Assembly (NCBI RefSeq): GCF_019597925.1
Contig: NZ_CP080442.1
Coordinates: forward strand, 2,584,001 to 2,648,000
Reading direction: 5' to 3'
DNA: 64,000 nt
Source: [Clostridium] scindens
GTDB lineage: Bacteria > Bacillota > Clostridia > Lachnospirales > Lachnospiraceae
Position 1 is the first letter of the stretch, and each line of letters opens with the position of its first letter. Below the pieces are notes generated by a model. The model had not been told where the DNA came from, did no database searches, and saw nothing but the letters and a program-made list of their open reading frames with translations. The position numbers and the translations under genes are program-made. This document shows positions 7,660 through 14,482 of the stretch, in pieces.

Positions 7660-8673
7660 TTAATACTCATATAAAGGGCATGCATACGTCCCTAGCTGTT
7701 TTGCGGCCTCCTCCATCCATTCTTCTACTCTTAAATCTGGAGTCGTGAAAACCGGCGCAATTTTTTCCACCCTTTTTTCTATCAGTGCAGATATTCTTTC
7801 TGACTCCATTCCCCTGCCTGCAAGCAGGATGGCATCCACCTTTCCTTTTAATACCAGTGTAGAGCTTCCGATCCATTTTGCCACCTGATAGGCCAGTGAT
7901 TCACATGCGACTTTAACCGCCTCATTTTTGCAGTATTCCTTATCCAGCATCCTTATATTGCTGATACCCGTATACTGTCTAAGGCCACTGGAGCAAAGGA
8001 GTAGGTCTTCTATCTTCTCATATGTGCTTCCCATACTTTGAAAATATTCTGCTGCCTTGGCCACCGGTATATCGCCGGAAGAGTTAAGCCCCATAGGGCC
8101 TTCCGCGCCAATACAGTCATTCACATCCAGGCAGATTCCTCTCTCATAGGCCCCGACGCTGGTAAGTTCATCAACATATGCAATAATACAGTTTCTATCG
8201 TCCATCCTGGCTTTTAGAATTTCCTCGAGTCTTCTTAGCCCTGCCTGATGTTCCAGGGCATGGTAACGGCTATATTTTTTTATGAATGCATTACTGGTAA
8301 TCCTGTTAAGCGGAAGCAGTTCATCACAGGACATCGGGTACATCATAACTGCCGGAAGGCCACATGCCTTTCCGATCTTATATGCAAGAACCGTAAGCCA
8401 GTTATAGACATGTTTTCCATAGGAATTTCCCTCTGCTTCCATAGCTGCCTGATCATTGATGATATAGCATCCCTTTTTTAATGGTTTAAGAACTGCTCCG
8501 GGACATGCGATTATTTTTGTCATCTCCAGCAAATGGCTTCTCTTTAGCCACTTTATAATCTCTTCGGCAATTTTCTCCAGATCCCTTCGTACAAACTTCT
8601 CTTTCTTTTGATCTCCGGCTCTGACTGTAACGGCGTTCTCATGCCAATAGATCACTACTGCTGTTTTTACCAT
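7660..8673 (-). CDS. Degenerate butyrate-kinase-like protein (probable non-catalytic paralogue)
   Basis: A 337-residue protein that aligns by eye along its whole length with the neighbouring butyrate kinase but has lost its catalytic motifs. NPGSTST is replaced by YWHENAVTV, GRGGALRP by ACPGAVLKP, HLGSGISV by YVDELTSVG, and FGSGGDGPFSPER by IGAEGPMGLNSSG; RYHALEHQ keeps the HAL motif. The reading frame is intact and its ribosome site is normal, so it is not a simple pseudogene. It lies between ptb and buk with gaps of only about 10 bases, implying co-translation. Possible roles are a structural partner or regulator of Buk, or an acyl-phosphate enzyme with altered chemistry. The assignment to the acetate/butyrate kinase fold is fairly secure; the function is unknown. 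Confidence 0.75.
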   Translation of the reverse strand: MVKTAVVIYWHENAVTVRAGDQKKEKFVRRDLEKIAEEIIKWLKRSHLLEMTKIIACPGAVLKPLKKGCYIINDQAAMEAEGNSYGKHVYNWLTVLAYKIGKACGLPAVMMYPMSCDELLPLNRITSNAFIKKYSRYHALEHQAGLRRLEEILKARMDDRNCIIAYVDELTSVGAYERGICLDVNDCIGAEGPMGLNSSGDIPVAKAAEYFQSMGSTYEKIEDLLLCSSGLRQYTGISNIRMLDKEYCKNEAVKVACESLAYQVAKWIGSSTLVLKGKVDAILLAGRGMESERISALIEKRVEKIAPVFTTPDLRVEEWMEEAAKQLGTYACPLYEY

Positions 8674-8683
8674 CCTTCGCCTC

Positions 8684-9613
8684 CTACACTTGAATGAACT
8701 GGCTGATCAGACTGGACAGGACGATCGAATAATACTTTGTATCATGATCATCTCCCCGCGATGTAAGAATCAGCGGAACCAATGCTCCCATCCCGACACC
8801 CGCGACTCTGATATCATTCGTCAGATACATAAGCCCTTTGATCAGGATATTTCCAGCCTCCAGATCCGGTACCAGCAAGATGTCTGCATCTCCTTTGATC
8901 TTTCCCTGAAATTTCTTGATCTTTGCCGCATGCGGACTGACTGCAATATCCATAGATATTGGCCCTTCTACGATTCCAGGCTTTCCATACTGGCCTCTTT
9001 CATTCATCTTGGACAGAAGCGCTGCCTGAATCGTAACTGGCATGTCCTTCTCTTTTACATGTTCATGTGCGCAAAGTACTGCTGCCTTTGGCCTGTCAAT
9101 TCCCATTGCCTGGGCCACCTCCATGCAGTTTTCCAATATGCTTTTCTTAATATCCAGGTCTGGAGCAATATTCGTCCCTACATCCGCCAATACAAGCAGC
9201 CGGGATATGGCCTGGCTCTCTATAGCCACCACAGAGCACAGTCGCTTCTCACTCCTTATTCCCGTCTCTCTATTTAGTACGGCTTTTAGAAAATCTCCGG
9301 TTTCAAGCAGGCCCTTCATCAGCAGCTGGGCTCTTCCCTCCTTTACGGCTGCAACCGCCCGAATGGCCGCTGCCTGTGGCTCCTCCACTTCCTCTGTCTC
9401 ATATTCTGATAATAGAATTCCGTTCCTTTGGCAGATTTCTTCTATTTTCTGACAATCTCCGATTAATAAGGCATCGACAATTCCTTTCTTTCTTGCGTAC
9501 TCTACCGCAATTAAGACTTCTTCGCTCTGGGCTGCTGCCACAGCGATTTTCTGTTTTCCCTGCCTTAAAACCATTTCCTCCATCTCTTTAAAATTCTGCA
9601 GTTTCTCTCCCAT
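8684..9613 (-). CDS. ptb: Phosphate butyryltransferase
   Basis: Transfers the acyl group from acyl-CoA to phosphate, giving acyl-phosphate for butyrate kinase. The 309-residue protein matches the phosphate acetyl/butyryltransferase family, with motifs LLMKGLLETGDFLKAVLN, VLADVGTNIAPDLDIK, EGPISMDIAVSPHAAKIK and the C-terminal LVPDLEAGNILIKGLMYL. The start is an ATG preceded by AGGAG seven bases upstream, rather than the GTG two codons earlier. It follows the 2-hydroxyacid dehydrogenase and precedes the kinase pair, in the same operon as the oxidoreductase that would supply its acyl-CoA. Confidence 0.93.
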   Translation of the reverse strand: MGEKLQNFKEMEEMVLRQGKQKIAVAAAQSEEVLIAVEYARKKGIVDALLIGDCQKIEEICQRNGILLSEYETEEVEEPQAAAIRAVAAVKEGRAQLLMKGLLETGDFLKAVLNRETGIRSEKRLCSVVAIESQAISRLLVLADVGTNIAPDLDIKKSILENCMEVAQAMGIDRPKAAVLCAHEHVKEKDMPVTIQAALLSKMNERGQYGKPGIVEGPISMDIAVSPHAAKIKKFQGKIKGDADILLVPDLEAGNILIKGLMYLTNDIRVAGVGMGALVPLILTSRGDDHDTKYYSIVLSSLISQFIQV

Positions 9614-9623
9614 GTGCACTCTC

Positions 9624-10619
9624 CTATTCCAGTTTCACCTTCTCTAACACGTCCGGATTGGCAATATCCTTCGGCCTTTTTCCACTCAGGACATCTACAA
9701 TCGACCTTGCCACGCTTTGTCTTAGCCGAATCAACGCTTCCGTGGTAGCCGCGCCTATATGCCCCGTTGTGATCACATTGTCCAGCCTGAATATCTCATC
9801 TTCCGGATCCGGCGGTTCAAACTCCAGCACATCCAGCCCTGCAGCCGCAATCTCCCCCTCTTTGATCGCTTTAACCAGAGCCTTTTGATCGATTAGCGCC
9901 CCTCTTCCTGTATTCACCACTATAGTCGTATCTTTCATTCTGTGGAATTCATCCGCTCCAAGCATATGAACGGTCGATGGAAGCAGTGGCACATGCAATG
10001 ATATATAATCGGCATTTTCAATCAATTCCTCAAAAGTGACTGACTCGACTCCAAGTTCCTTGCACAGTTCCAGATTCATATAAGGATCGTAAGCGACAAT
10101 CTTCATGCCGAATGGCTTGATATAAGGCACCACTGATCTGGCAATTGCTCCAAAGCCTACAAGTCCAAATACCTTTCCCCTTGGGCTTCTAGCTCCCTCG
10201 ATCACATTTACAGTATCGGCCCAATTCCCTGCTTTTACGGTTTTATCTGCAATCAGCAACTTCCTGTCGCATGCCAGTATCAGTGCAAGCGTGAGCATTG
10301 CCACCTCTTCCTGGCAGTAAACCGGAACATAGGTCACGACGATTCCTTTCGCTGTGGCCGCCGTCAGATCCACGTTATCAACGCCCACTCCATAGCGTCC
10401 GATCACCTTGCATTTTTCAAGCCCGTCAATCGTTTCTTTCGTAAATTTTCCTCCTACCGTCATAATAGCATCTGCGTCTTTTGCCACTTTAATAATTTCT
10501 TCTGGCGCGATGGCGTCGTACTGGCTTACTGTACAGCCAAATTCTTCTATAATTTCTTTTTCATACTCAGAAATTGGGAGAATCTTATCTACAAACACAA
10601 TTTTATAATCTCTATTCAT
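9624..10619 (-). CDS. D-isomer-specific 2-hydroxyacid dehydrogenase, NAD-dependent
   Basis: A 331-residue dehydrogenase interconverting a 2-hydroxyacid and a 2-oxoacid. The nucleotide-binding fold is marked by GLVGFGAIARSVVPYIKPFG and a following acidic residue in YDPYM. Catalytic Arg (VNTGRGALID), Glu and His (TGHIGAAT) of the family are all present. The closest-looking relatives are the C-terminal-binding-protein/phosphoglycerate-dehydrogenase type. Its start overlaps the end of the beta-subunit gene by 8 bases. In the operon it can either feed the 2-oxoacid oxidoreductase from a 2-hydroxyacid or reduce surplus 2-oxoacid; the sequence cannot tell which. Confidence 0.9.
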   Translation of the reverse strand: MNRDYKIVFVDKILPISEYEKEIIEEFGCTVSQYDAIAPEEIIKVAKDADAIMTVGGKFTKETIDGLEKCKVIGRYGVGVDNVDLTAATAKGIVVTYVPVYCQEEVAMLTLALILACDRKLLIADKTVKAGNWADTVNVIEGARSPRGKVFGLVGFGAIARSVVPYIKPFGMKIVAYDPYMNLELCKELGVESVTFEELIENADYISLHVPLLPSTVHMLGADEFHRMKDTTIVVNTGRGALIDQKALVKAIKEGEIAAAGLDVLEFEPPDPEDEIFRLDNVITTGHIGAATTEALIRLRQSVARSIVDVLSGKRPKDIANPDVLEKVKLE

Positions 10620-11373
10620 TTACAGCCTCCCTTTCATCCATGTCCTTAAACTTCTTTAGCCCGTAAAACGGCAGTATTTCCTTTGCGATTCGCTTGTAAG
10701 CATCATTTGGCGACAGGCCCCACTGAACCGGGCAAGGACTGATCACTTCAATAATCGAAAAGCCTTTCTTCTCAATCTGATACTGGATTCCCTTCTGAAT
10801 GGCCTGCTTTGTTGCGCGTATATGGGCAGGGGTATCAATTGTAACCCGTTCTGCATAGCATACGCCATCCAACTGCGAAAGCATCTCTGACATTCGAATC
10901 GGCTTTCCGTGATATTCTCCATCCCGTCCATTTACGCAGGTAGTCGCCTTCTGTCCGATCAGTGTAGTAGGAGCCATCTGACCGCCCGTCATTCCATAGA
11001 TTCCATTATTTACAAATATTACCGTTATTTTTTCCCCCCTGGCAGCCGCGTGTATAATCTCCGCCGTTCCAATTGCTGCCAGATCTCCGTCGCCTTGATA
11101 CCCGATTACGATATTCTCCGGGCGTACCCGCTTAATGCCAGTAGCAACTGCAGGAGACCGTCCATGGAGGGGGAATGCAAAATCCACATTGAAAAAATCA
11201 TAGATCATTCCTCCGCATCCTACGTAGCAGACGCCTATGGTCTGCTCTGCAATTTTCATTTCATCGATCACTTCCGCAAGGAGACGTTGAATCAGTCCAT
11301 GTCCACAACCTGGGCAATATGTATTCACTTTGTCATTTAAACTAGAAGGCCTTCCATAAACCTTGTTTTCCAT
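10612..11373 (-). CDS. 2-oxoacid:ferredoxin oxidoreductase beta subunit (thiamine diphosphate-binding)
   Basis: The beta subunit holds the thiamine diphosphate. Motifs: YCPGCGHG near the N-terminus, GYQGDGDLAAIGTAE with the GDG...N metal/ThDP signature (VIFVNNGIYGMTGGQ downstream) and PCPVQWG near the end. I start it at the ATG at 11373, six bases after GGAGGG, giving 253 residues; a longer frame from 11391 would put the ribosome site inside the gene. It overlaps the alpha gene's end by about 32 bases, so translation is coupled. Partner subunits are the adjacent alpha and the distant gamma and delta genes. Confidence 0.92.
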   Translation of the reverse strand: MENKVYGRPSSLNDKVNTYCPGCGHGLIQRLLAEVIDEMKIAEQTIGVCYVGCGGMIYDFFNVDFAFPLHGRSPAVATGIKRVRPENIVIGYQGDGDLAAIGTAEIIHAAARGEKITVIFVNNGIYGMTGGQMAPTTLIGQKATTCVNGRDGEYHGKPIRMSEMLSQLDGVCYAERVTIDTPAHIRATKQAIQKGIQYQIEKKGFSIIEVISPCPVQWGLSPNDAYKRIAKEILPFYGLKKFKDMDEREAVNE

Positions 11374-12448
11374 CCAATTCCCTCCAATCATTCTTTTCTT
11401 CCAAAAGCCCTATGATTTTTTCTTTCACCGTCAGCGAATTAATAATGCTTCCACCCATCCGACCATGGAAATACACCGGCTTCTTTTTTCCCAAATACAT
11501 ACGGATATCATTGCACATCATCCCTGCATTGCCTTCCAGCACTACCACTGACTTCGCATTCTTTGTCGCCTCCGCAAGTCCTTCTTCATCAAATGGCCAT
11601 AAGGTGACAGGCCTGAATAATCCTACTTTCCGTCCTTCCTCTCTAAGCCGTGCCACCATCTCATGGGCAATCCGTGACACAAATCCAAAAGCCACAACTA
11701 CGATCTGCGCATCTTCCGTCATAATGCTTTCCGAGCGTTTCTCCGTCCTAGCAGCCTGACTGTACTTCTCTTGCAAGACAATATTATGCTTTTCCAGATC
11801 TTCTGCAGAATTCTTAGGTTCCGCCTTTCTAGGTGCCCTATTCACACATCCTGTCAAAGCAAAATTCCGTTCTGGTATCTCATTTGGATTGATTGGTTCA
11901 GGAAATTCCACCAGTTCCACCATCTGTCCAATCGTACCGTCCGCAAGCACCATGGCCGGATTCCTATACTTATCAGATAACTCAAAGGCAAGCCTGGTAA
12001 GATCTGCCGCCTCCTGTACAGAATTGGGAGCCAGCGCGATAACATGATAATCACCAGTCCCGCCTCCTTTTGTAGCCTGATTATAATCCCCCTGAGTTGC
12101 CAGTATATTCCCCAGGCCAGGACCGCCACGCATCATATCAACAATGACCGCCGGTATCTCGAGATACGCCAGATGGGAGATTCCTTCCTGCTTCAGACTC
12201 ATCGCCGTGCTGGCAGATGATGTCATAGCCCGGAATCCTGCTACGGAACTTCCAAATACCGCATTGATTGCTGTTATCTCGCTTTCAGTCTGAATAAACA
12301 CGCGGCCTTTTTCCTGCATGTTCTTCCCCATATACTCAGTCAATTCATTCTGAGGCGTTATTGGGTATCCATAGTATGCCATACATCCGGAGCGAATCGC
12401 AGCCTCGCCAATCGCCTCATTTCCTTTCATAAAAACCTTTTCAGACAA
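11342..12448 (-). CDS. 2-oxoacid:ferredoxin oxidoreductase alpha subunit (VorB-like)
   Basis: A 368-residue alpha subunit containing the pyrimidine-binding and transketolase C-terminal domains of 2-oxoacid:ferredoxin oxidoreductases. The start MSEKVFMKGNEAIGEAA followed by GYPITPQNELTEYM is the pattern of the branched-chain 2-oxoacid (3-methyl-2-oxobutanoate) VorB group rather than of pyruvate enzymes. Other motifs are FIQTESEITAINAVFGSS and MRGGPGLG. It acts in the cytoplasm with the beta, gamma and delta subunits. The substrate assignment (branched-chain versus 2-oxoglutarate or aryl 2-oxoacid) is an inference from family resemblance and from the linked Ptb/Buk genes. Confidence 0.9.
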   Translation of the reverse strand: MSEKVFMKGNEAIGEAAIRSGCMAYYGYPITPQNELTEYMGKNMQEKGRVFIQTESEITAINAVFGSSVAGFRAMTSSASTAMSLKQEGISHLAYLEIPAVIVDMMRGGPGLGNILATQGDYNQATKGGGTGDYHVIALAPNSVQEAADLTRLAFELSDKYRNPAMVLADGTIGQMVELVEFPEPINPNEIPERNFALTGCVNRAPRKAEPKNSAEDLEKHNIVLQEKYSQAARTEKRSESIMTEDAQIVVVAFGFVSRIAHEMVARLREEGRKVGLFRPVTLWPFDEEGLAEATKNAKSVVVLEGNAGMMCNDIRMYLGKKKPVYFHGRMGGSIINSLTVKEKIIGLLEEKNDWRELDGKQGLWKAF

Positions 12449-12475
12449 ATCTTCTCCTCCTTCCAGTATATCTAG

Positions 12476-13513
12476 TTATTTATGGCCGATCAGCATGCCC
12501 GGAACCGTTGCAGACATTGCCCTGATCTCCTCCTTGGATACGCCTTGTGCTAATAACGTCTTGATAAAACTCCGGACCCCCGGAATATATTCATGGCCGG
12601 GCTGTCCGCTGTCCGAGGCAAGCACCAGGTGATCCGTACCCTTCTTCTTAATCAGCGATTTAATCAGGCGGAACGAATAATCAAAGTTGATGATCCAGTT
12701 TTGCATGCCAGTCCATGGTACGCAACTGGTTTCGCAAAACTGCAGATAGGCGCCCAGCTCTATCATCTCCAGACATTCCTCTTCCGTTGCGATCGTCAGT
12801 TCCTGCGTAATATGGTCTATCACTACATCGATGTCCATCTCATTCTTTTTGATATAGCGCAGAAGATCAAACTTTTCTCTATTGGATACATGGCACGCAG
12901 CTAATACGCATCTGGCACCTTCCGTATTGTCGTTATATTCGGCAATGACATCCAATACTGCTTTCATATCGCCACTTAGTTCTCCGTTCTCGGAAATGTA
13001 GATTCCTCCATCCGTTCCCATTAACTTTCTCTGATATCCGGAATCCAAAGAAGGAAGCCATACGGAGACGCAGTCTCCATAGCCAAGAGCCGTGCGTACC
13101 GTCTTCACATTTATTCCACCCACTGGCTCATTTAATGTTACCCCGCCGTATATCCTGGTTGGAGTAAATTCAAGCCCCCGGGCTTCTTTTTCTTCCTTCA
13201 GCCTCTGCATTAACTCATTTACAATAATGGCACAGTTATTATTCATACAGTTATGATCCTTAAATACTAATGCTGCCATATGACTATTGGATGCATCAAT
13301 ACTGTTCTGTACCATAGTCGGCCTGCCCTTCAGCCACGCCCCGGCAGGAGCGCCATGAACATGGATATCAATAAATCCTTTCAGCAATTCATCGACTTCT
13401 TCCGTATCAACAGGCTTTCCTGGATCAAATATTTTATATGGCCATACAATACTTGACCGGTCCTTCAGTTCCTGTTCCGTTAGCACAGTTCCAAATTCTT
13501 CACTCATTTTCAT
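12476..13513 (-). CDS. DUF6282 family protein, amidohydrolase-like metal-dependent hydrolase
   Basis: A 345-residue protein that looks like a metal-dependent TIM-barrel hydrolase. Seen: an IDIHVHGAP motif near residue 48 (HxH metal site), ALVFKDHNC, AACHVSNREKF, VVIDHITQE and a late LASDSGQPG with an Asp in the position typical of amidohydrolase metal or catalytic acids. The family is listed as a domain of unknown function; no substrate is established. It is the first gene of the catabolic operon, 28 bases before the alpha subunit, with a strong GGAGG ribosome site. As the promoter-proximal enzyme it may release the acid that the rest of the pathway degrades, for example from an amide, lactone or cyclic precursor (inference). 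Confidence 0.75.
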   Translation of the reverse strand: MKMSEEFGTVLTEQELKDRSSIVWPYKIFDPGKPVDTEEVDELLKGFIDIHVHGAPAGAWLKGRPTMVQNSIDASNSHMAALVFKDHNCMNNNCAIIVNELMQRLKEEKEARGLEFTPTRIYGGVTLNEPVGGINVKTVRTALGYGDCVSVWLPSLDSGYQRKLMGTDGGIYISENGELSGDMKAVLDVIAEYNDNTEGARCVLAACHVSNREKFDLLRYIKKNEMDIDVVIDHITQELTIATEEECLEMIELGAYLQFCETSCVPWTGMQNWIINFDYSFRLIKSLIKKKGTDHLVLASDSGQPGHEYIPGVRSFIKTLLAQGVSKEEIRAMSATVPGMLIGHK

Positions 13514-13528
13514 ACCTCCTCTGTTTTC

Positions 13529-13668
13529 GTATACTATTTATCTTCATTATTGCTTAATTAAAGCAAAAATGGTATTTTTAGAATACTGTATACCGTTTTT
13601 TATTAAAAAAAACATATACTATACGTATTTAAAGATTTCTCTTCGTTCCAAACCAGTATACAGTATAC
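13529..13668. promoter_or_regulatory. Cluster of GTATAC operator-like sites upstream of the catabolic operon
   Basis: Four copies of the palindromic hexamer GTATAC lie at 13529-13534, 13588-13593, 13656-13661 and 13663-13668, all in the 188-base gap between the operon's first gene and gntR. Two more flank the gntR promoter (14389-14394) and sit in the palindrome at 14452-14457. GntR/FCD regulators commonly bind short palindromes, so these are the likely operators for the adjacent regulator. Confidence 0.6.
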
Positions 13669-13677
13669 CGTATTATC

Positions 13678-13722
13678 AAAAAATAATATCTCTTTTTAAA
13701 ACTAAAAAGAGGATATCATTTT
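13678..13722 (-). terminator. Intrinsic terminator of gntR
   Basis: On the minus strand an A/T-rich imperfect hairpin, with CTCTTTTT pairing with AAAAAGAG plus ATAT outer pairs, is followed by TTTTTT. It overlaps the gntR stop codon at 13702. Confidence 0.6.
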
Positions 13723-14364
13723 TTTTATATAACTAATATGTTCTTTCGCATACTTTTCAGCGCCAATCTCATCTCCAATTACTATGGCATCCATAATATG
13801 TCGATGTTGCCTGGAGCAGACATCCATTAATTCTGTATTCGCCGAGTGGGTAGATATATAAAGCCTTATCTGACGGTCATGCAGGGAGTCGCTGACCATC
13901 AACATCTTGGAATTTCCTGCGATTTCAAAAATAACCTTATGGAATTCAATATCGGCATTGCTAAATTCAGCTGCCTTCTCTTCTCCTTCCAGTTCATATA
14001 CCTTATCCATCAGACTAATGGCCTTCTTTAACTTTCGTTTGCCTTCTTCGTCAATATTCATCGCCGCCATCCTGGAAGCCTCGCTCTCCAGAATACTGCG
14101 CACATGAAGAATTTCTATGGCATCTTTCTGGGTAAACATACTTACTACAAAACTTGAATTAGGCGTTAGTTTTACAAAACCTTCCGTGTAGAGAATTCTA
14201 AGCGCCTCTCTTACCGGCGTTCTGCTGACCCCCAGTTCCTTCGCCAGTCCAGTCTCCGATACCTTTTTCCCTGGCTCCAACTTTTCTGCAATAATTGCAT
14301 CCTTAATCGTATTATAGACGCAAGTACTCAGTAATGAATAATTTCCTTCCAGTTTCAATTCCAT
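13702..14364 (-). CDS. GntR family regulator with FCD ligand domain
   Basis: A DNA-binding regulator of about 220 residues. It has an N-terminal winged helix (motif VSETGLAKELGVSRTPVREALRILYTEG) and a C-terminal all-helical FCD domain, the type that binds small carboxylic acids, often with a metal held by Asp/His residues (FSNADIEFHKVIFEIAGN and later SRQHRHIMDAI). The ATG at 14364, six bases after GAGGG, is the true start, because the longer frame begins inside the promoter's -10 box. A GTATAC site overlaps that -10 box, suggesting autorepression. It probably controls the divergently positioned but co-oriented catabolic operon downstream, with an operon intermediate as effector (inference). 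Confidence 0.9.
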   Translation of the reverse strand: MELKLEGNYSLLSTCVYNTIKDAIIAEKLEPGKKVSETGLAKELGVSRTPVREALRILYTEGFVKLTPNSSFVVSMFTQKDAIEILHVRSILESEASRMAAMNIDEEGKRKLKKAISLMDKVYELEGEEKAAEFSNADIEFHKVIFEIAGNSKMLMVSDSLHDRQIRLYISTHSANTELMDVCSRQHRHIMDAIVIGDEIGAEKYAKEHISYIKKMISSF

Positions 14365-14387
14365 GCATATCCCTCGCTTTTGCAGAT

Positions 14388-14416
14388 AGTATACCATTTT
14401 ATGTAAAACTTGTCAA
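14388..14416 (-). promoter_or_regulatory. Promoter of gntR with overlapping operator
   Basis: On the minus strand: a perfect TTGACA -35 (14411-14416), a 17-bp spacer and a TATACT -10 (14388-14393). A GTATAC hexamer (14389-14394) covers the -10 box, so a bound regulator would block RNA polymerase. The leader to the ATG at 14364 is about 17 nt. Confidence 0.8.
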
Positions 14417-14436
14417 TATATAGGATATTTTAACTA

Positions 14437-14472
14437 AAAACCGCCAAAATGGTATACCATTTTGGCGGTTTT
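14437..14472. terminator. Perfect 36-bp palindrome, terminator with embedded operator core
   Basis: Bases 14437-14472 form an uninterrupted inverted repeat centred on GGTATACC. On the minus strand the GC-rich CCGCC/GGCGG stem and TTTT tail fit an intrinsic terminator for the cohesin-domain gene that ends at 14483. The centre carries the same GTATAC hexamer as the gntR operators and lies about 20 bases upstream of the gntR -35 box, so it may also bind the regulator. Confidence 0.75.
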
Positions 14473-14482
14473 AACATTTCTC

